Assembly (NCBI GenBank): GCA_005877675.1 | Contig: VBNZ01000056.1 | Coordinates: 624 to 7,278, forward strand | Source: Gammaproteobacteria bacterium | GTDB lineage: Bacteria; Pseudomonadota; Gammaproteobacteria; Xanthomonadales; Rhodanobacteraceae | Length of the DNA stretch: 6,655 bases | Direction: 5' to 3' | Part shown: piece by piece, positions 1 to 5,683 of the stretch | How positions within the stretch are numbered: position 1 is the first letter of the stretch | Layout: each line of letters opens with the position of its first letter | Program-made: the position numbers and the translations under genes | The notes under the pieces: model-generated | Seen by the model: only the letters and a program-made list of their open reading frames with translations | What the model was told of the DNA's origin: nothing | Databases searched by the model: none

Positions 1-692
1 GCCATCGCGCAAGGCGAAGCTGCCGAGGCGCTCAAGAAGGATGACAACAGCGCGTCCGCGCATTTCTCCAGCGGCCTCGTTGCCGAATACGCAGGGGACG
101 ACGCACGTGCCTACGACGAATACCAGCGCGCGCAACGACTTGACAAGAAGCTGCCGGATACCTGGCTCATGCTCGGCAATGCGGAAATGCGCCGCCAGCG
201 CTATGCACAGGCCGCCGAGCAGTATCGCCAGCTGACAGCGCTGCAGCCCGACGCGCCGCTCGCGCAAGCGCATCTGACCGCAGCGCTGGTCGCACAGGGG
301 CAGTGCGCGGAGGCCTTGCAGAGCATCAACAAGGCGCTTGCGCGCCACTCGCGCGATGGCGATCTGATGGTGATCTACATCCGTCTCGCGAGCACCTGCG
401 CGGCCGCGAGCGCACAGGAGCGCGACATCGCGCTCGACTATGGCCAGCTGCTGTACAAGCAGAGTCCCGACACCAACACCGCTTCAGCCTACGCGCTTGC
501 GAGGCGATCTTCGAAGCAACGCGCGCCGGTGATGGCGCCACCGCAGCGATGCATCGCGAGACGATGCAACTGTTCGTCAAGCAGCAGACACCGGACAAAC
601 CCTGGCCCGCCACGCATGCCTACTTCAAGGCGCCGCTGCTGACGGCCCGTGCACCCGCACCGCCCGCACCCGCTCCGGCAAAGAAGCCATAG
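1..692 (+). pseudogene. TPR-repeat protein, 3' part, frameshifted near 497
   Basis: The gene enters from the left edge already open, so its start and any signal peptide are not visible. Reading from base 1 gives about 166 residues with three consecutive TPR-like units at residues 17-50, 51-84 and 85-118. They show the usual spaced small and aromatic residues, for example the WLMLGNAEM helix followed by YAQAAEQYRQL. After YAL, near 497, this frame turns into Arg/Ser-rich sequence unlike a protein and stops at 640-642. The frame one base earlier continues sensibly as CEAIFEATRAGDG to a Pro/Ala-rich tail (PAPPAPAPAKKP) and stops at 690-692. Inserting one base near 497 joins the two as YAL-CEAIFEAT, about 230 residues in all. 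TPR proteins are protein-interaction scaffolds, and no specific role can be read here. The RsbW-like gene begins 54 bp downstream on the same strand. I am sure of the TPR class and of the frame change, but not whether the lesion is biological or a base-calling error. Confidence 0.72.
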
Positions 693-746
693 CGATTTGC
701 CGCTGCGCGCATTGCGCATCGGCGGGGTTTTCGCCAACATGTTTGC

Positions 747-1193
747 ATGGGGAAAATCACGGACCGGTTGCGGTTCTGGCAGCGCCCGAACGGGCCGGTC
801 TGGCATGCGCGTGTCGAACGCGAGCGCGGCGCGATCGGGCGCTTCAACGATGCAGTCGAGCGGAAGCTTGCAGGGCAGGTTCCCATCAAGGTCGTGCACG
901 ACCTGCAGGTCGCGTTCGACGAATTGCTGACCAATGTCGTGATGCATGCGCAGCAGGCCGCCGGGTCGATCGAGGTCGAACTGCAGCATGATCGAGGCAA
1001 GGTGACGGCGACGATCCGCTATCTGGCCGACGAGTTCGATCCGACTATCTGGCGTGAGGAGTCGCTCAGCATGACCGTCGCCACATCGCGCATCGGCGGG
1101 CTCGGCATCGCACTCGTACGCCGGCTGATGGACGAATTCGGCTACGAATACGTCGATGGGCACAATGTGCTCAAACTCGTAAAACGCTGTTAG
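747..1193 (+). CDS. RsbW/SpoIIAB-like ATP-binding protein (GHKL, HATPase_c_2 type)
   Basis: This 148-residue protein is one GHKL ATPase domain of the kind found in anti-sigma-factor serine kinases. The N-box is DLQVAFDELLTNVVMHA at 52-68, with Glu59 and Asn63 in the spacing that family members use for the catalytic base and Mg2+ contact. LADEFDPT (93-100) sits where DxGxPFDP is usual, but lacks the glycine. The G-box is GGLGIALVRRLMDE at 117-130, followed by the family-typical ending DGHNVLKLVKR. In this family the protein phosphorylates a STAS-domain antagonist and sequesters a sigma factor or other partner, but no STAS or sigma gene is in the window, so the partner is unknown. The start at 747 is the only ATG, GTG or TTG between the in-frame stop at 690-692 and the conserved domain. 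It lacks a Shine-Dalgarno at normal distance; GGCGGGG lies about 20 nt upstream. The gene probably shares a transcript with the TPR gene 54 bp upstream. The family is clear and the partner is not. Confidence 0.82.
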   Translation: MGKITDRLRFWQRPNGPVWHARVERERGAIGRFNDAVERKLAGQVPIKVVHDLQVAFDELLTNVVMHAQQAAGSIEVELQHDRGKVTATIRYLADEFDPTIWREESLSMTVATSRIGGLGIALVRRLMDEFGYEYVDGHNVLKLVKRC

Positions 1194-1361
1194 AACCGAT
1201 CTCGAATCGACTGCGCTCGACATCTTGCGCGCCGGCGGTCGCGGATTGCGAGGCAGGAGCCGTAGCGAACATTCGCGCAACGAATGGCCGAGGGCGAGCC
1301 GCGGACGCGGCGAGTAATCCTCGTGGACATTTGAGCACTGCGGTTCAGGCGCCGGTGCCGC

Positions 1362-1385
1362 GCCCGATCTGAATTTGAATCGGGC
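1362..1385. terminator. Hairpin in convergent gap, possible bidirectional terminator
   Basis: GCCCGAT at 1362-1368 pairs perfectly with ATCGGGC at 1379-1385 across a 10-nt AT-rich loop. It lies in the 225-bp gap where the plus-strand RsbW-like gene and the minus-strand purD converge, where a shared terminator is expected. Neither side has a real T-tract, so intrinsic termination is only possible. A smaller GC-rich hairpin (GCCGC/GCGGC, 1298-1311) lies nearby. No open reading frame in the gap (1194-1418) looks like a real gene. Confidence 0.3.
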
Positions 1386-1418
1386 CTTCGCTCGCTACGA
1401 TTTCGAGTCGGGTTCCGC

Positions 1419-2708
1419 TCAGCGCAGTCCGCGATACCCGATATCGCGGCGATGAAACAGGCCGTCGGCATGAATCTGTTCCACCGCCGCATAGGCATGC
1501 TGCCGCGCCTCTTGCAGGTCGTCGCCGAGCGCGCAGACGGTTAACACGCGGCCGCCGCTCGTTACGGTTTTCCCGTTTTCCTGCCGGGTGCCTGCATGAA
1601 ATACTTTCACCGCGTTGCCGCAATCCGCATCGTGTCCGGTGATGGCATCGCCTGAGCGGACCTTGCCAGGATAGCCCTGCGCTGCGAGCACGATGCCGAT
1701 CGCCACGCGCGCATCCCAGCGTGCCTGCGTCCGATCGATATGGCCGTCGAGCGCCGCTTCGATCAGTTCGACGAAATCCGATTGCAGTCGCAGCATGATC
1801 GGCTGTGTTTCCGGATCGCCGAAGCGCACGTTGAATTCGATCACGCGCGGCGCGCCATCGCGGCCGATCATCAGGCCGGCGTAGAGAAAGCCCGTGAATG
1901 GCGCGCCGTCCGCGCGCATGCCTGCGAGCGTCGGCTCGATGATCTCACGCAGGACGCGCTGCTCGACTGCCGGTGTCACGACAGGCGCAGGCGAATACGC
2001 GCCCATGCCGCCGGTGTTGGGTCCGGTGTCGCCGTCGCCGACGCGTTTGTGATCCTGGCTCGTCGCCATCGGCAACGCGTGATGTCCGTCGGCAATCACG
2101 ATGTAGCTTGCCTCCTCGCCATCGAGAAACTCCTCGATCACGACGCGGGCGCCGGCATCGCCGAGCGTATGTGCGCCGAGCATGTCCTGCAGCGCCTGCT
2201 CAGCCTCGTCCAGCGTCATCGCGACGACTACGCCCTTGCCGGCGGCGAGGCCGTCGGCCTTGATCACGATGCGTGGATCGCCGCTGCGCTGCACCTGCTC
2301 GCGCACGTACGCGAGCGCCGGGTCGAGCTCGGTAAATACCGCGTAGCGTGCGGTCGGAATGCCATGGCGCGCGAGAAACGCCTTGGCGAACGCCTTGGAG
2401 CCCTCGAGTTGCGCAGCTGTCGCGCTCGGACCGAAGCAGCGCAGCCCCGCCGCACGGAAGCGATCGACGATGCCCGCGACGAGTGGCGCCTCCGGGCCGA
2501 CCACGGTCAAGCCAATGTTTTCGTCGAGCGCCAATTGCAGCAGCGCATCGATATCGGTTGCCGCGACTGCCACGTTGCGCAGTCCGGGTTCTGTCGCCGT
2601 ACCGGCATTGCCGGGCGCGACGATCACTTCGCTCGCGCGCGAGGACTGCCGAAGCTTCCATGCGAGCGCGTGTTCGCGGCCGCCGGAACCGATGACCAAG
2701 ATTTTCAT
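1419..2708 (-). CDS. purD: Phosphoribosylamine-glycine ligase (GAR synthetase)
   Basis: PurD joins 5-phosphoribosylamine and glycine with ATP to make GAR, step 2 of de novo purine synthesis, in the cytoplasm. From the chosen start it has 429 residues, which matches E. coli PurD. The N-domain opens with MKILVIGSGGREHALAWKL and has GPEAPLVAGI at 71-80 and FGPSATAAQLEGSKAFAK at 92-109. The ATP-grasp part shows IKADGLAAGKGVVVA (149-163), IEEFLDGEEAS (191-201), TSQDHKRVGDGDTGPNTGGMG (216-236), GFLYAGLMI (273-281) and the metal-binding stretch IEFNVRFGDPETQ (290-302). The C-domain has LAAQGYPGKVRSG at 341-353. An in-frame ATG 18 codons upstream (2762) is rejected because homologues begin at MKIL and GGAG at 2717-2720 lies 8 nt before this ATG. 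It follows purH after 93 bp and is probably co-transcribed with it. No lesion is visible. Confidence 0.97.
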   Translation of the reverse strand: MKILVIGSGGREHALAWKLRQSSRASEVIVAPGNAGTATEPGLRNVAVAATDIDALLQLALDENIGLTVVGPEAPLVAGIVDRFRAAGLRCFGPSATAAQLEGSKAFAKAFLARHGIPTARYAVFTELDPALAYVREQVQRSGDPRIVIKADGLAAGKGVVVAMTLDEAEQALQDMLGAHTLGDAGARVVIEEFLDGEEASYIVIADGHHALPMATSQDHKRVGDGDTGPNTGGMGAYSPAPVVTPAVEQRVLREIIEPTLAGMRADGAPFTGFLYAGLMIGRDGAPRVIEFNVRFGDPETQPIMLRLQSDFVELIEAALDGHIDRTQARWDARVAIGIVLAAQGYPGKVRSGDAITGHDADCGNAVKVFHAGTRQENGKTVTSGGRVLTVCALGDDLQEARQHAYAAVEQIHADGLFHRRDIGYRGLR

Positions 2709-2716
2709 TGCGGGCG

Positions 2717-2720
2717 CTCC
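2717..2720 (-). promoter_or_regulatory. Shine-Dalgarno of purD (GGAG)
   Basis: On the minus strand GGAG lies 8 nt before the ATG at 2708. It is the best ribosome binding site seen in this window. It fixes the purD start at MKIL rather than at the in-frame ATG at 2762. Confidence 0.75.
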
Positions 2721-2735
2721 ATTTTCATCCCCAGC

Positions 2736-2775
2736 GTCATCCCGGCCAGGGACTGGCCGCAACCCAGGCCCAGGG
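2736..2775. repeat. REP-like hairpin in the purH-purD gap
   Basis: GTCAT at 2736-2740 is followed by a perfect 7-bp inverted repeat, CGGCCAG (2743-2749) and CTGGCCG (2753-2759), with a 3-nt loop. An almost repeated block, GGCCAGGGAC then GGCCCAGGGAC, extends to about 2775. The GTCAT-plus-CCC head resembles the palindrome at 6628-6655, so the two may be divergent copies of one short palindromic family. Alternatively it may simply be an mRNA hairpin between two cistrons. Confidence 0.4.
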
Positions 2776-2787
2776 ACGGAAATACGA

Positions 2788-2817
2788 GCACTTTCGGCAC
2801 GTCAATGCCGAAAGTGC
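2788..2817 (-). terminator. Perfect 12-bp inverted repeat spanning the purH stop codon
   Basis: GCACTTTCGGCA (2788-2799) and TGCCGAAAGTGC (2806-2817) are exact reverse complements around a 6-nt loop. The right arm encodes the conserved C-terminal HFRH of PurH. The left arm lies just beyond the stop at 2802-2804 and copies it in reverse. On the minus strand only a weak T-rich stretch follows (TCGTATTTCC), so it is a poor intrinsic terminator. It could instead be a partial terminator or an RNA-stabilising hairpin between purH and purD. Confidence 0.5.
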
Positions 2818-3035
2818 CGAATGCCGGTAAATACCATTGCGATGTCGTGCTCGTCCGCCGCCGCGATCACCTCGGCGTCGCGCATCGAGCCGCCCGGTTG
2901 GATCACCGCGCGGATGCCCGCGGCCGCGGCCGCATCGATACCGTCGCGGAACGGGAAGAATGCATCGCTCGCCATCACACTGCCGGGCACGACCAAGCCT
3001 GCCTCGCCGGCTTTGAGCGCTGCAATTTTCGCGCT
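2802..3035 (-). pseudogene. purH: 3' end of purH, out of frame after the deletion (C-terminal AICAR transformylase segment)
   Basis: This stretch encodes the last 77 residues of PurH in a different frame from the rest of the gene. It begins SAKIAALKAGEAG and contains SDAFFPFRDGIDAAAAAG, VIQPGGS and DEHDIAMVFT, and ends RHFRH. These are hallmark AICAR transformylase sequences, and the ending is typical of bacterial PurH. No start codon and ribosome binding site suit it as an independent gene. Translation arriving from the upstream part stops at 3035-3037, on top of its first codon, so as sequenced it is not made. Its good conservation suggests that the frame break is recent or a sequencing artefact. 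Confidence 0.85.
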
Positions 3036-4321
3036 CACGAGACAATGGCATTGGATTTGACGAACTTGGCTACGCGCCAGGCGAACAGCAGATCGTCGAG
3101 CTCGTGTGGGGCGGGCGCGCGGCGGCTCACGGTCTTCAATTCCGCCTGCGTCACCTCGCGCGTATCGGCGGTCTGCATCAGCAGGCCGGAACCGACGCGC
3201 TTCACGTCGACGTTGTTCCTGCCGTCGCCGTGCGGAATACGCAGCACACGCACATTGGCCTTCTTCGCGCAGACGGCGAGTGCGGCCTCGTCGTACTCCG
3301 GCGCGATCAGCACTTCGACGAACTGACGGTCGAGGATACTCTTCGCCGTCGCCGCATCGACGCGGCGATTGAACGCGATGATGCCTCCGAAGGCCGACGT
3401 CGCATCGGTCGCGTAAGCCAGCTCGTAGGCCGCGCCGACATCGGCCGCAACCGCGACGCCGCAGGGATTGGCATGCTTGACGATTACACAGGCCGGTGCG
3501 TGGAACTGGCGCACGCATTCCCACGCTGCGTCGGCGTCGGCGAGATTGTTGTACGACAGCTCTTTGCCCTGCAGCTGCGTGAACGTCGCGAGCGTACCCG
3601 GCACCGGATACAGGTCGCGGTAGAACGCGCCCTGCTGATGCGGATTTTCGCCGTAGCGCAGATCCATCACCTTGACGAAGTTGCTGTTCTGCTGCGCCGG
3701 GAACTGCGCGCGCGCACCATCGGACGTGATAGCCGAGAGGTAGTCGCTGATGCGCGCATCGTATTGCGCGACACGGTTGAATGCCGCAACGGCGAGCGCA
3801 AAGCGTGCCGCTGCCGACGTCGCGCCGTTGTGCGCATCGAATTCGGCGCGGAACGACGCATACTGCGCCGGATCGGTCAGCACCGCCACGCGCGCGTGAT
3901 TCTTCGCCGCTGCGCGCAGCATGGCCGGGCCCCCGATATCGATGTTCTCGATCGCGTCTGCGAGCGTGTGTCCACCCGCGGTCACTTGCTCGAACGGGTA
4001 CAGGTTCAACACCACCAGATCGATCGCCTCGATGCCGTGCTGCGTCATCACGGCATCGTCGGTACCGGCGCGGCCGAGCAGCGCACCGTGGATCTTCGGA
4101 TGCAGCGTCTTGACGCGGCCATCCATGATTTCCGGAAACCCGGTGACATCGCTTACATCGCGAACGGATAATCCGGCATCACGCAGCGCCTTGGCAGTGC
4201 CGCCGGTGGAGATGAGTTCAACCCGGCGCGCCGCGAGCGTGCGCGCGAGATCGACGAGGCCGGTCTTGTCGGACACGCTGAGCAAAGCGCGCCGCACCGG
4301 AACAGGCGAAGGTTCGGTCAT
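3035..4321 (-). CDS. purH: PurH, truncated at residue 428 by deletion/frameshift (IMP cyclohydrolase domain intact)
   Basis: PurH is the bifunctional enzyme for the last two steps of IMP synthesis: AICAR formyl transfer and FAICAR cyclisation. The N-terminal cyclohydrolase domain is intact, with SVSDKTGL (15-22), STGGTAKAL (38-46), TGFPEIMDGRVKTLHPKIHG (60-79), NLYPF (106-110) and GGPAMLRAAAKN (130-141). The transformylase domain shows LRYGENPHQ (221-229), ELSYNNLADADAAW (254-267), catalytic-type VKHANPCGVA with Lys282-His283, and SAFGGIIAFNR (309-319). After FAWRVAKFVKSNAIV (413-427) the frame runs into TGA at 3035-3037. Family members continue for about 19 residues, including GAGQMSR, before SAKIA. 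Here only 5 nt (3036-3040) stand in that place, so about 52 nt are missing and the frame is lost. The expected full length is about 520-530 residues. As sequenced, transformylase activity should be lost while cyclohydrolase activity might survive. The gene starts 74 bp after fis, has its own promoter-like -10, and is followed by purD. Confidence 0.93.
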   Translation of the reverse strand: MTEPSPVPVRRALLSVSDKTGLVDLARTLAARRVELISTGGTAKALRDAGLSVRDVSDVTGFPEIMDGRVKTLHPKIHGALLGRAGTDDAVMTQHGIEAIDLVVLNLYPFEQVTAGGHTLADAIENIDIGGPAMLRAAAKNHARVAVLTDPAQYASFRAEFDAHNGATSAAARFALAVAAFNRVAQYDARISDYLSAITSDGARAQFPAQQNSNFVKVMDLRYGENPHQQGAFYRDLYPVPGTLATFTQLQGKELSYNNLADADAAWECVRQFHAPACVIVKHANPCGVAVAADVGAAYELAYATDATSAFGGIIAFNRRVDAATAKSILDRQFVEVLIAPEYDEAALAVCAKKANVRVLRIPHGDGRNNVDVKRVGSGLLMQTADTREVTQAELKTVSRRAPAPHELDDLLFAWRVAKFVKSNAIVS

Positions 4322-4324
4322 CGG

Positions 4325-4350
4325 AATTTCCGCGGGAGGGTGCGGAAATT
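4325..4350. promoter_or_regulatory. Operator-like 9-bp dyad at the purH promoter
   Basis: AATTTCCGC (4325-4333) and GCGGAAATT (4342-4350) form a perfect 9-bp inverted repeat with an 8-nt spacer. Its right arm overlaps the purH -10 by 3 bp, and its left arm contains the weak Shine-Dalgarno (GGAA, 6 nt before ATG). The half-site centres are 17 bp apart, which suits a dimeric repressor. It does not resemble the enterobacterial PurR box. In transcripts reading through from fis it could also fold and hide the ribosome binding site. Confidence 0.45.
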
Positions 4351-4353
4351 ATA
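4348..4353 (-). promoter_or_regulatory. purH promoter -10 box (TATAAT)
   Basis: A perfect TATAAT on the minus strand lies 26 nt upstream of the purH ATG, inside the 74-bp fis-purH gap. The -35 at 17-bp spacing is poor (CTGCGA, 3 of 6). Transcription would start near 4341 and give a leader of about 20 nt. A weak -35 beside a perfect -10 fits a regulated or activator-dependent promoter. Confidence 0.5.
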
Positions 4354-4395
4354 AAGCTTGCAGCCCGTAATCGCAGCGCGCGCGATACGAAATGT

Positions 4396-4674
4396 CTATT
4401 CCAGGCCGTAGGTGGAGAGCTTCTTGCGCAAGGTCGCGCGATTGATGCCGAGCGCGGCGGCGGCGCGGCTCTGATTGCCACGCGACCAGGTCAGCACTTC
4501 GTGCAGCAGCGGCGCTTCGACTTCCTGCAGGACGAGCTCGTAGAGGCCGTCCGGACACTCGCCGTTCATGTCGTGCAGGTAACGGCGTACCGCGCGCGCG
4601 ACGGACTCGCGCAGCGCGGGCTGCAGCGTGGACTCCGGCGAATCGACGGTACGCAAGACGACAGCGGCATTCAT
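4396..4674 (-). CDS. fis: DNA-binding protein Fis
   Basis: Fis is a small dimeric nucleoid-associated protein that bends DNA, activates rRNA and tRNA promoters and peaks in fast growth. The product is 92 residues (E. coli Fis has 98, with a longer N-terminus). Conserved stretches include LRESVARAVRRYLHDMNG (21-38), LYELVLQEVEAPLLHEV (44-60) and the C-terminal helix-turn-helix RGNQSRAAAALGINRATLRKK (65-85), ending YGLE. The DNA-contact positions known in E. coli are kept with an offset of six (Asn67, Asn78, Arg79, Thr81, Arg83, Lys84), and Thr75 becomes Ser69. The start at 4674 (MNAAVVL) has no good Shine-Dalgarno, which is odd for a highly expressed protein. dusB, which precedes fis in many gammaproteobacteria, is missing. 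The 177-bp upstream gap suggests an independent promoter, and purH follows after 74 bp. Confidence 0.96.
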   Translation of the reverse strand: MNAAVVLRTVDSPESTLQPALRESVARAVRRYLHDMNGECPDGLYELVLQEVEAPLLHEVLTWSRGNQSRAAAALGINRATLRKKLSTYGLE

Positions 4675-4742
4675 AAGGGACGAGATTTCCGTGGAATTGT
4701 TCTGCTTCCGTGCGCCGAACCCCGGGCAAGCGCGGACCGTGC

Positions 4743-4796
4743 AGTCTATCGCCGCACGCGCATTTTGATAAGCATTTTTTTATTCAAAAATGTTAA
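4743..4796 (-). promoter_or_regulatory. Putative fis promoter with AT-rich upstream tract
   Basis: On the minus strand TTATCA (4766-4771, 4 of 6 to the -35 consensus) and TAGACT (4743-4748, 4 of 6 to the -10) are 17 bp apart. Just upstream, 4773-4796 is strikingly AT-rich with runs of T and A in a GC-rich genome, resembling an UP element. Downstream of the -10 the sequence is GC-rich (GCACGGTCCGCG), like the discriminator of stringently controlled promoters. The leader would be about 60 nt. The boxes are weak matches, so this is a context-based call. Confidence 0.35.
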
Positions 4797-4834
4797 GCGC
4801 GCGCCGTCAAAATCGAAATTGCAACGGCGTCGCG
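4785..4834 (-). terminator. Terminator-like hairpin after the DUF3426 gene
   Basis: On the minus strand CGCGaCGCCGT (4834-4824) pairs with ACGGCGCGCG (4807-4798), giving 10 bp with one bulged A and a 16-nt loop. It is followed by CTTAACATTTTT (4797-4786). It begins 18 nt after the DUF3426 stop codon. The interrupted T-tract and long loop lower confidence, but the position between two units is right. Confidence 0.45.
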
Positions 4835-4851
4835 TACTTGTCGATGACTCA

Positions 4852-5619
4852 TCACAGAAACTTGAACTCGTAGGCGACCGCGTTCTTGCCCGGATCGGCG
4901 ACTTCGAATACGAGCGCGGTCGATGCGCCGCTCGCAAGCCCCGTGCCGATCGTGCGTGCGTCGCCGACATATTCGCGCGGGTGAAACCGGCGCATGGCGA
5001 TGCGATGCTCGTCGAGATCGGTCAGCGTGATCTCGACCAGAGGAAACGCCTGCGCGTGATCGGCGTCGTTGCGCATCGTCGCGGAGATGATCAGCGCGTT
5101 CGGCACCGAAGGGTGCGGACGCACATCGCGCGAAAGCAGCACGAGGCCTTCGCTGTCGCGCTGCAACGGCAAGCTGCAGCCTAGGGTCGCGCAGGCGCGC
5201 GCGATCCACGGACGCGTGAGCGGATTCCTTAGCAGCTCATGCCTCTCCGCCCACGCGACCTGCGCGAGCAGCAGCGGGAGCAGCAGCGCGGTGGCGACGC
5301 GCCAAGGCGAGTCGCGCCCGCGCGCAGGTGCAACGCTGCGCGTGAATCCGGGCATGCGCGCGGTTGCGGCGGGCAGCACGGCGTCGGCCTCGTCTTCGCG
5401 CGAGGGACGCATCACCGGCATCGACAATTGCGGCAATTCCTCGCTCATGCCGTGTTGGTCGAGGCGCTGAATGCGTCCCGCAGGCAGGGATTCGGTCAGC
5501 GAACGCAACGCATCGAACACCGCACCGCAGTGCGCGCAACGCACGCTGCCGCGCCCGCGCGCGAGCTCCTCGGGCACGAGTGTGTAGATGGTGAGACATT
5601 CGGGGCATTGCGTGAACAT
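4852..5619 (-). CDS. Membrane-anchored zinc-ribbon DUF3426 protein
   Basis: The product has 255 residues and a clear three-part build. At the N-terminus, FTQCPECLTIY and VRCAHCGAVFDAL supply Cys5, Cys8, Cys28 and Cys31, the MJ0042-type zinc finger. A charged linker (about 40-105) follows. One hydrophobic helix, VATALLLPLLLAQVAWA (108-124), should anchor it in the inner membrane with the zinc finger in the cytoplasm. The C-terminal DUF3426 domain (about 125-255) has the usual ARACATLGCSLP near its start, with Cys143 and Cys148, then a beta-rich region (LIISATMRNDADHAQAFP). Its biochemical function is unknown to me. It lies between prmA and fis in related genomes too. The gene ends in tandem stops TGATGA. 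The ATG at 5619 has no Shine-Dalgarno but a well-placed -10 just before it, so the message may be leaderless. It follows prmA by 64 bp. Confidence 0.92.
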   Translation of the reverse strand: MFTQCPECLTIYTLVPEELARGRGSVRCAHCGAVFDALRSLTESLPAGRIQRLDQHGMSEELPQLSMPVMRPSREDEADAVLPAATARMPGFTRSVAPARGRDSPWRVATALLLPLLLAQVAWAERHELLRNPLTRPWIARACATLGCSLPLQRDSEGLVLLSRDVRPHPSVPNALIISATMRNDADHAQAFPLVEITLTDLDEHRIAMRRFHPREYVGDARTIGTGLASGASTALVFEVADPGKNAVAYEFKFL

Positions 5620-5625
5620 GCGCGA

Positions 5626-5653
5626 ATTGTAGCCGAGCGTCGTGGGCGCTCAA
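5626..5653 (-). promoter_or_regulatory. Promoter of the DUF3426 gene, probably leaderless
   Basis: On the minus strand TTGAGC (5648-5653, 4 of 6) and TACAAT (5626-5631, 5 of 6) are 16 bp apart. The -10 ends 6 nt before the ATG at 5619, so transcription should start at or within a base or two of the A of the start codon. No Shine-Dalgarno is present, which agrees. Confidence 0.5.
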
Positions 5654-5683
5654 GCGCGACGCAGGTAGTTCTTCTTCCGCAGC

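Noticed and set aside
489..1280. A 263-codon minus-strand frame over the end of the TPR gene and the RsbW-like gene
   Set aside because: It lies opposite the clear GHKL motifs, has low-complexity composition and no recognisable domain.
1371..1412. Imperfect direct repeat of TTTGAATCGGG / TTTCGAGTCGGG in the convergent gap
   Set aside because: Too many mismatches and a needed gap; chance similarity in GC-rich DNA is likely.
2709..2762. Longer PurD with 18 extra N-terminal residues
   Set aside because: Homologues begin at MKIL, a good GGAG precedes that ATG, and the extra codons run through the intercistronic hairpin.
1740..3326. A 528-codon open frame on the plus strand opposite purD and the end of purH
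   Set aside because: Its product is Arg/His/Ala-rich with no domain, it mirrors the codon bias of PurD on the other strand, and it spans two genes plus their gap. Such frames are normal antisense shadows at this GC content.
3104..4171. A 355-codon plus-strand frame opposite purH
   Set aside because: Arg/His-rich shadow of a well-identified gene, with no ribosome site or motif.
4319..4353. PurR-type operator or a purine riboswitch ahead of purH
   Set aside because: The dyad does not match the enterobacterial PurR box, and the leader of about 20 nt is too short for a riboswitch.
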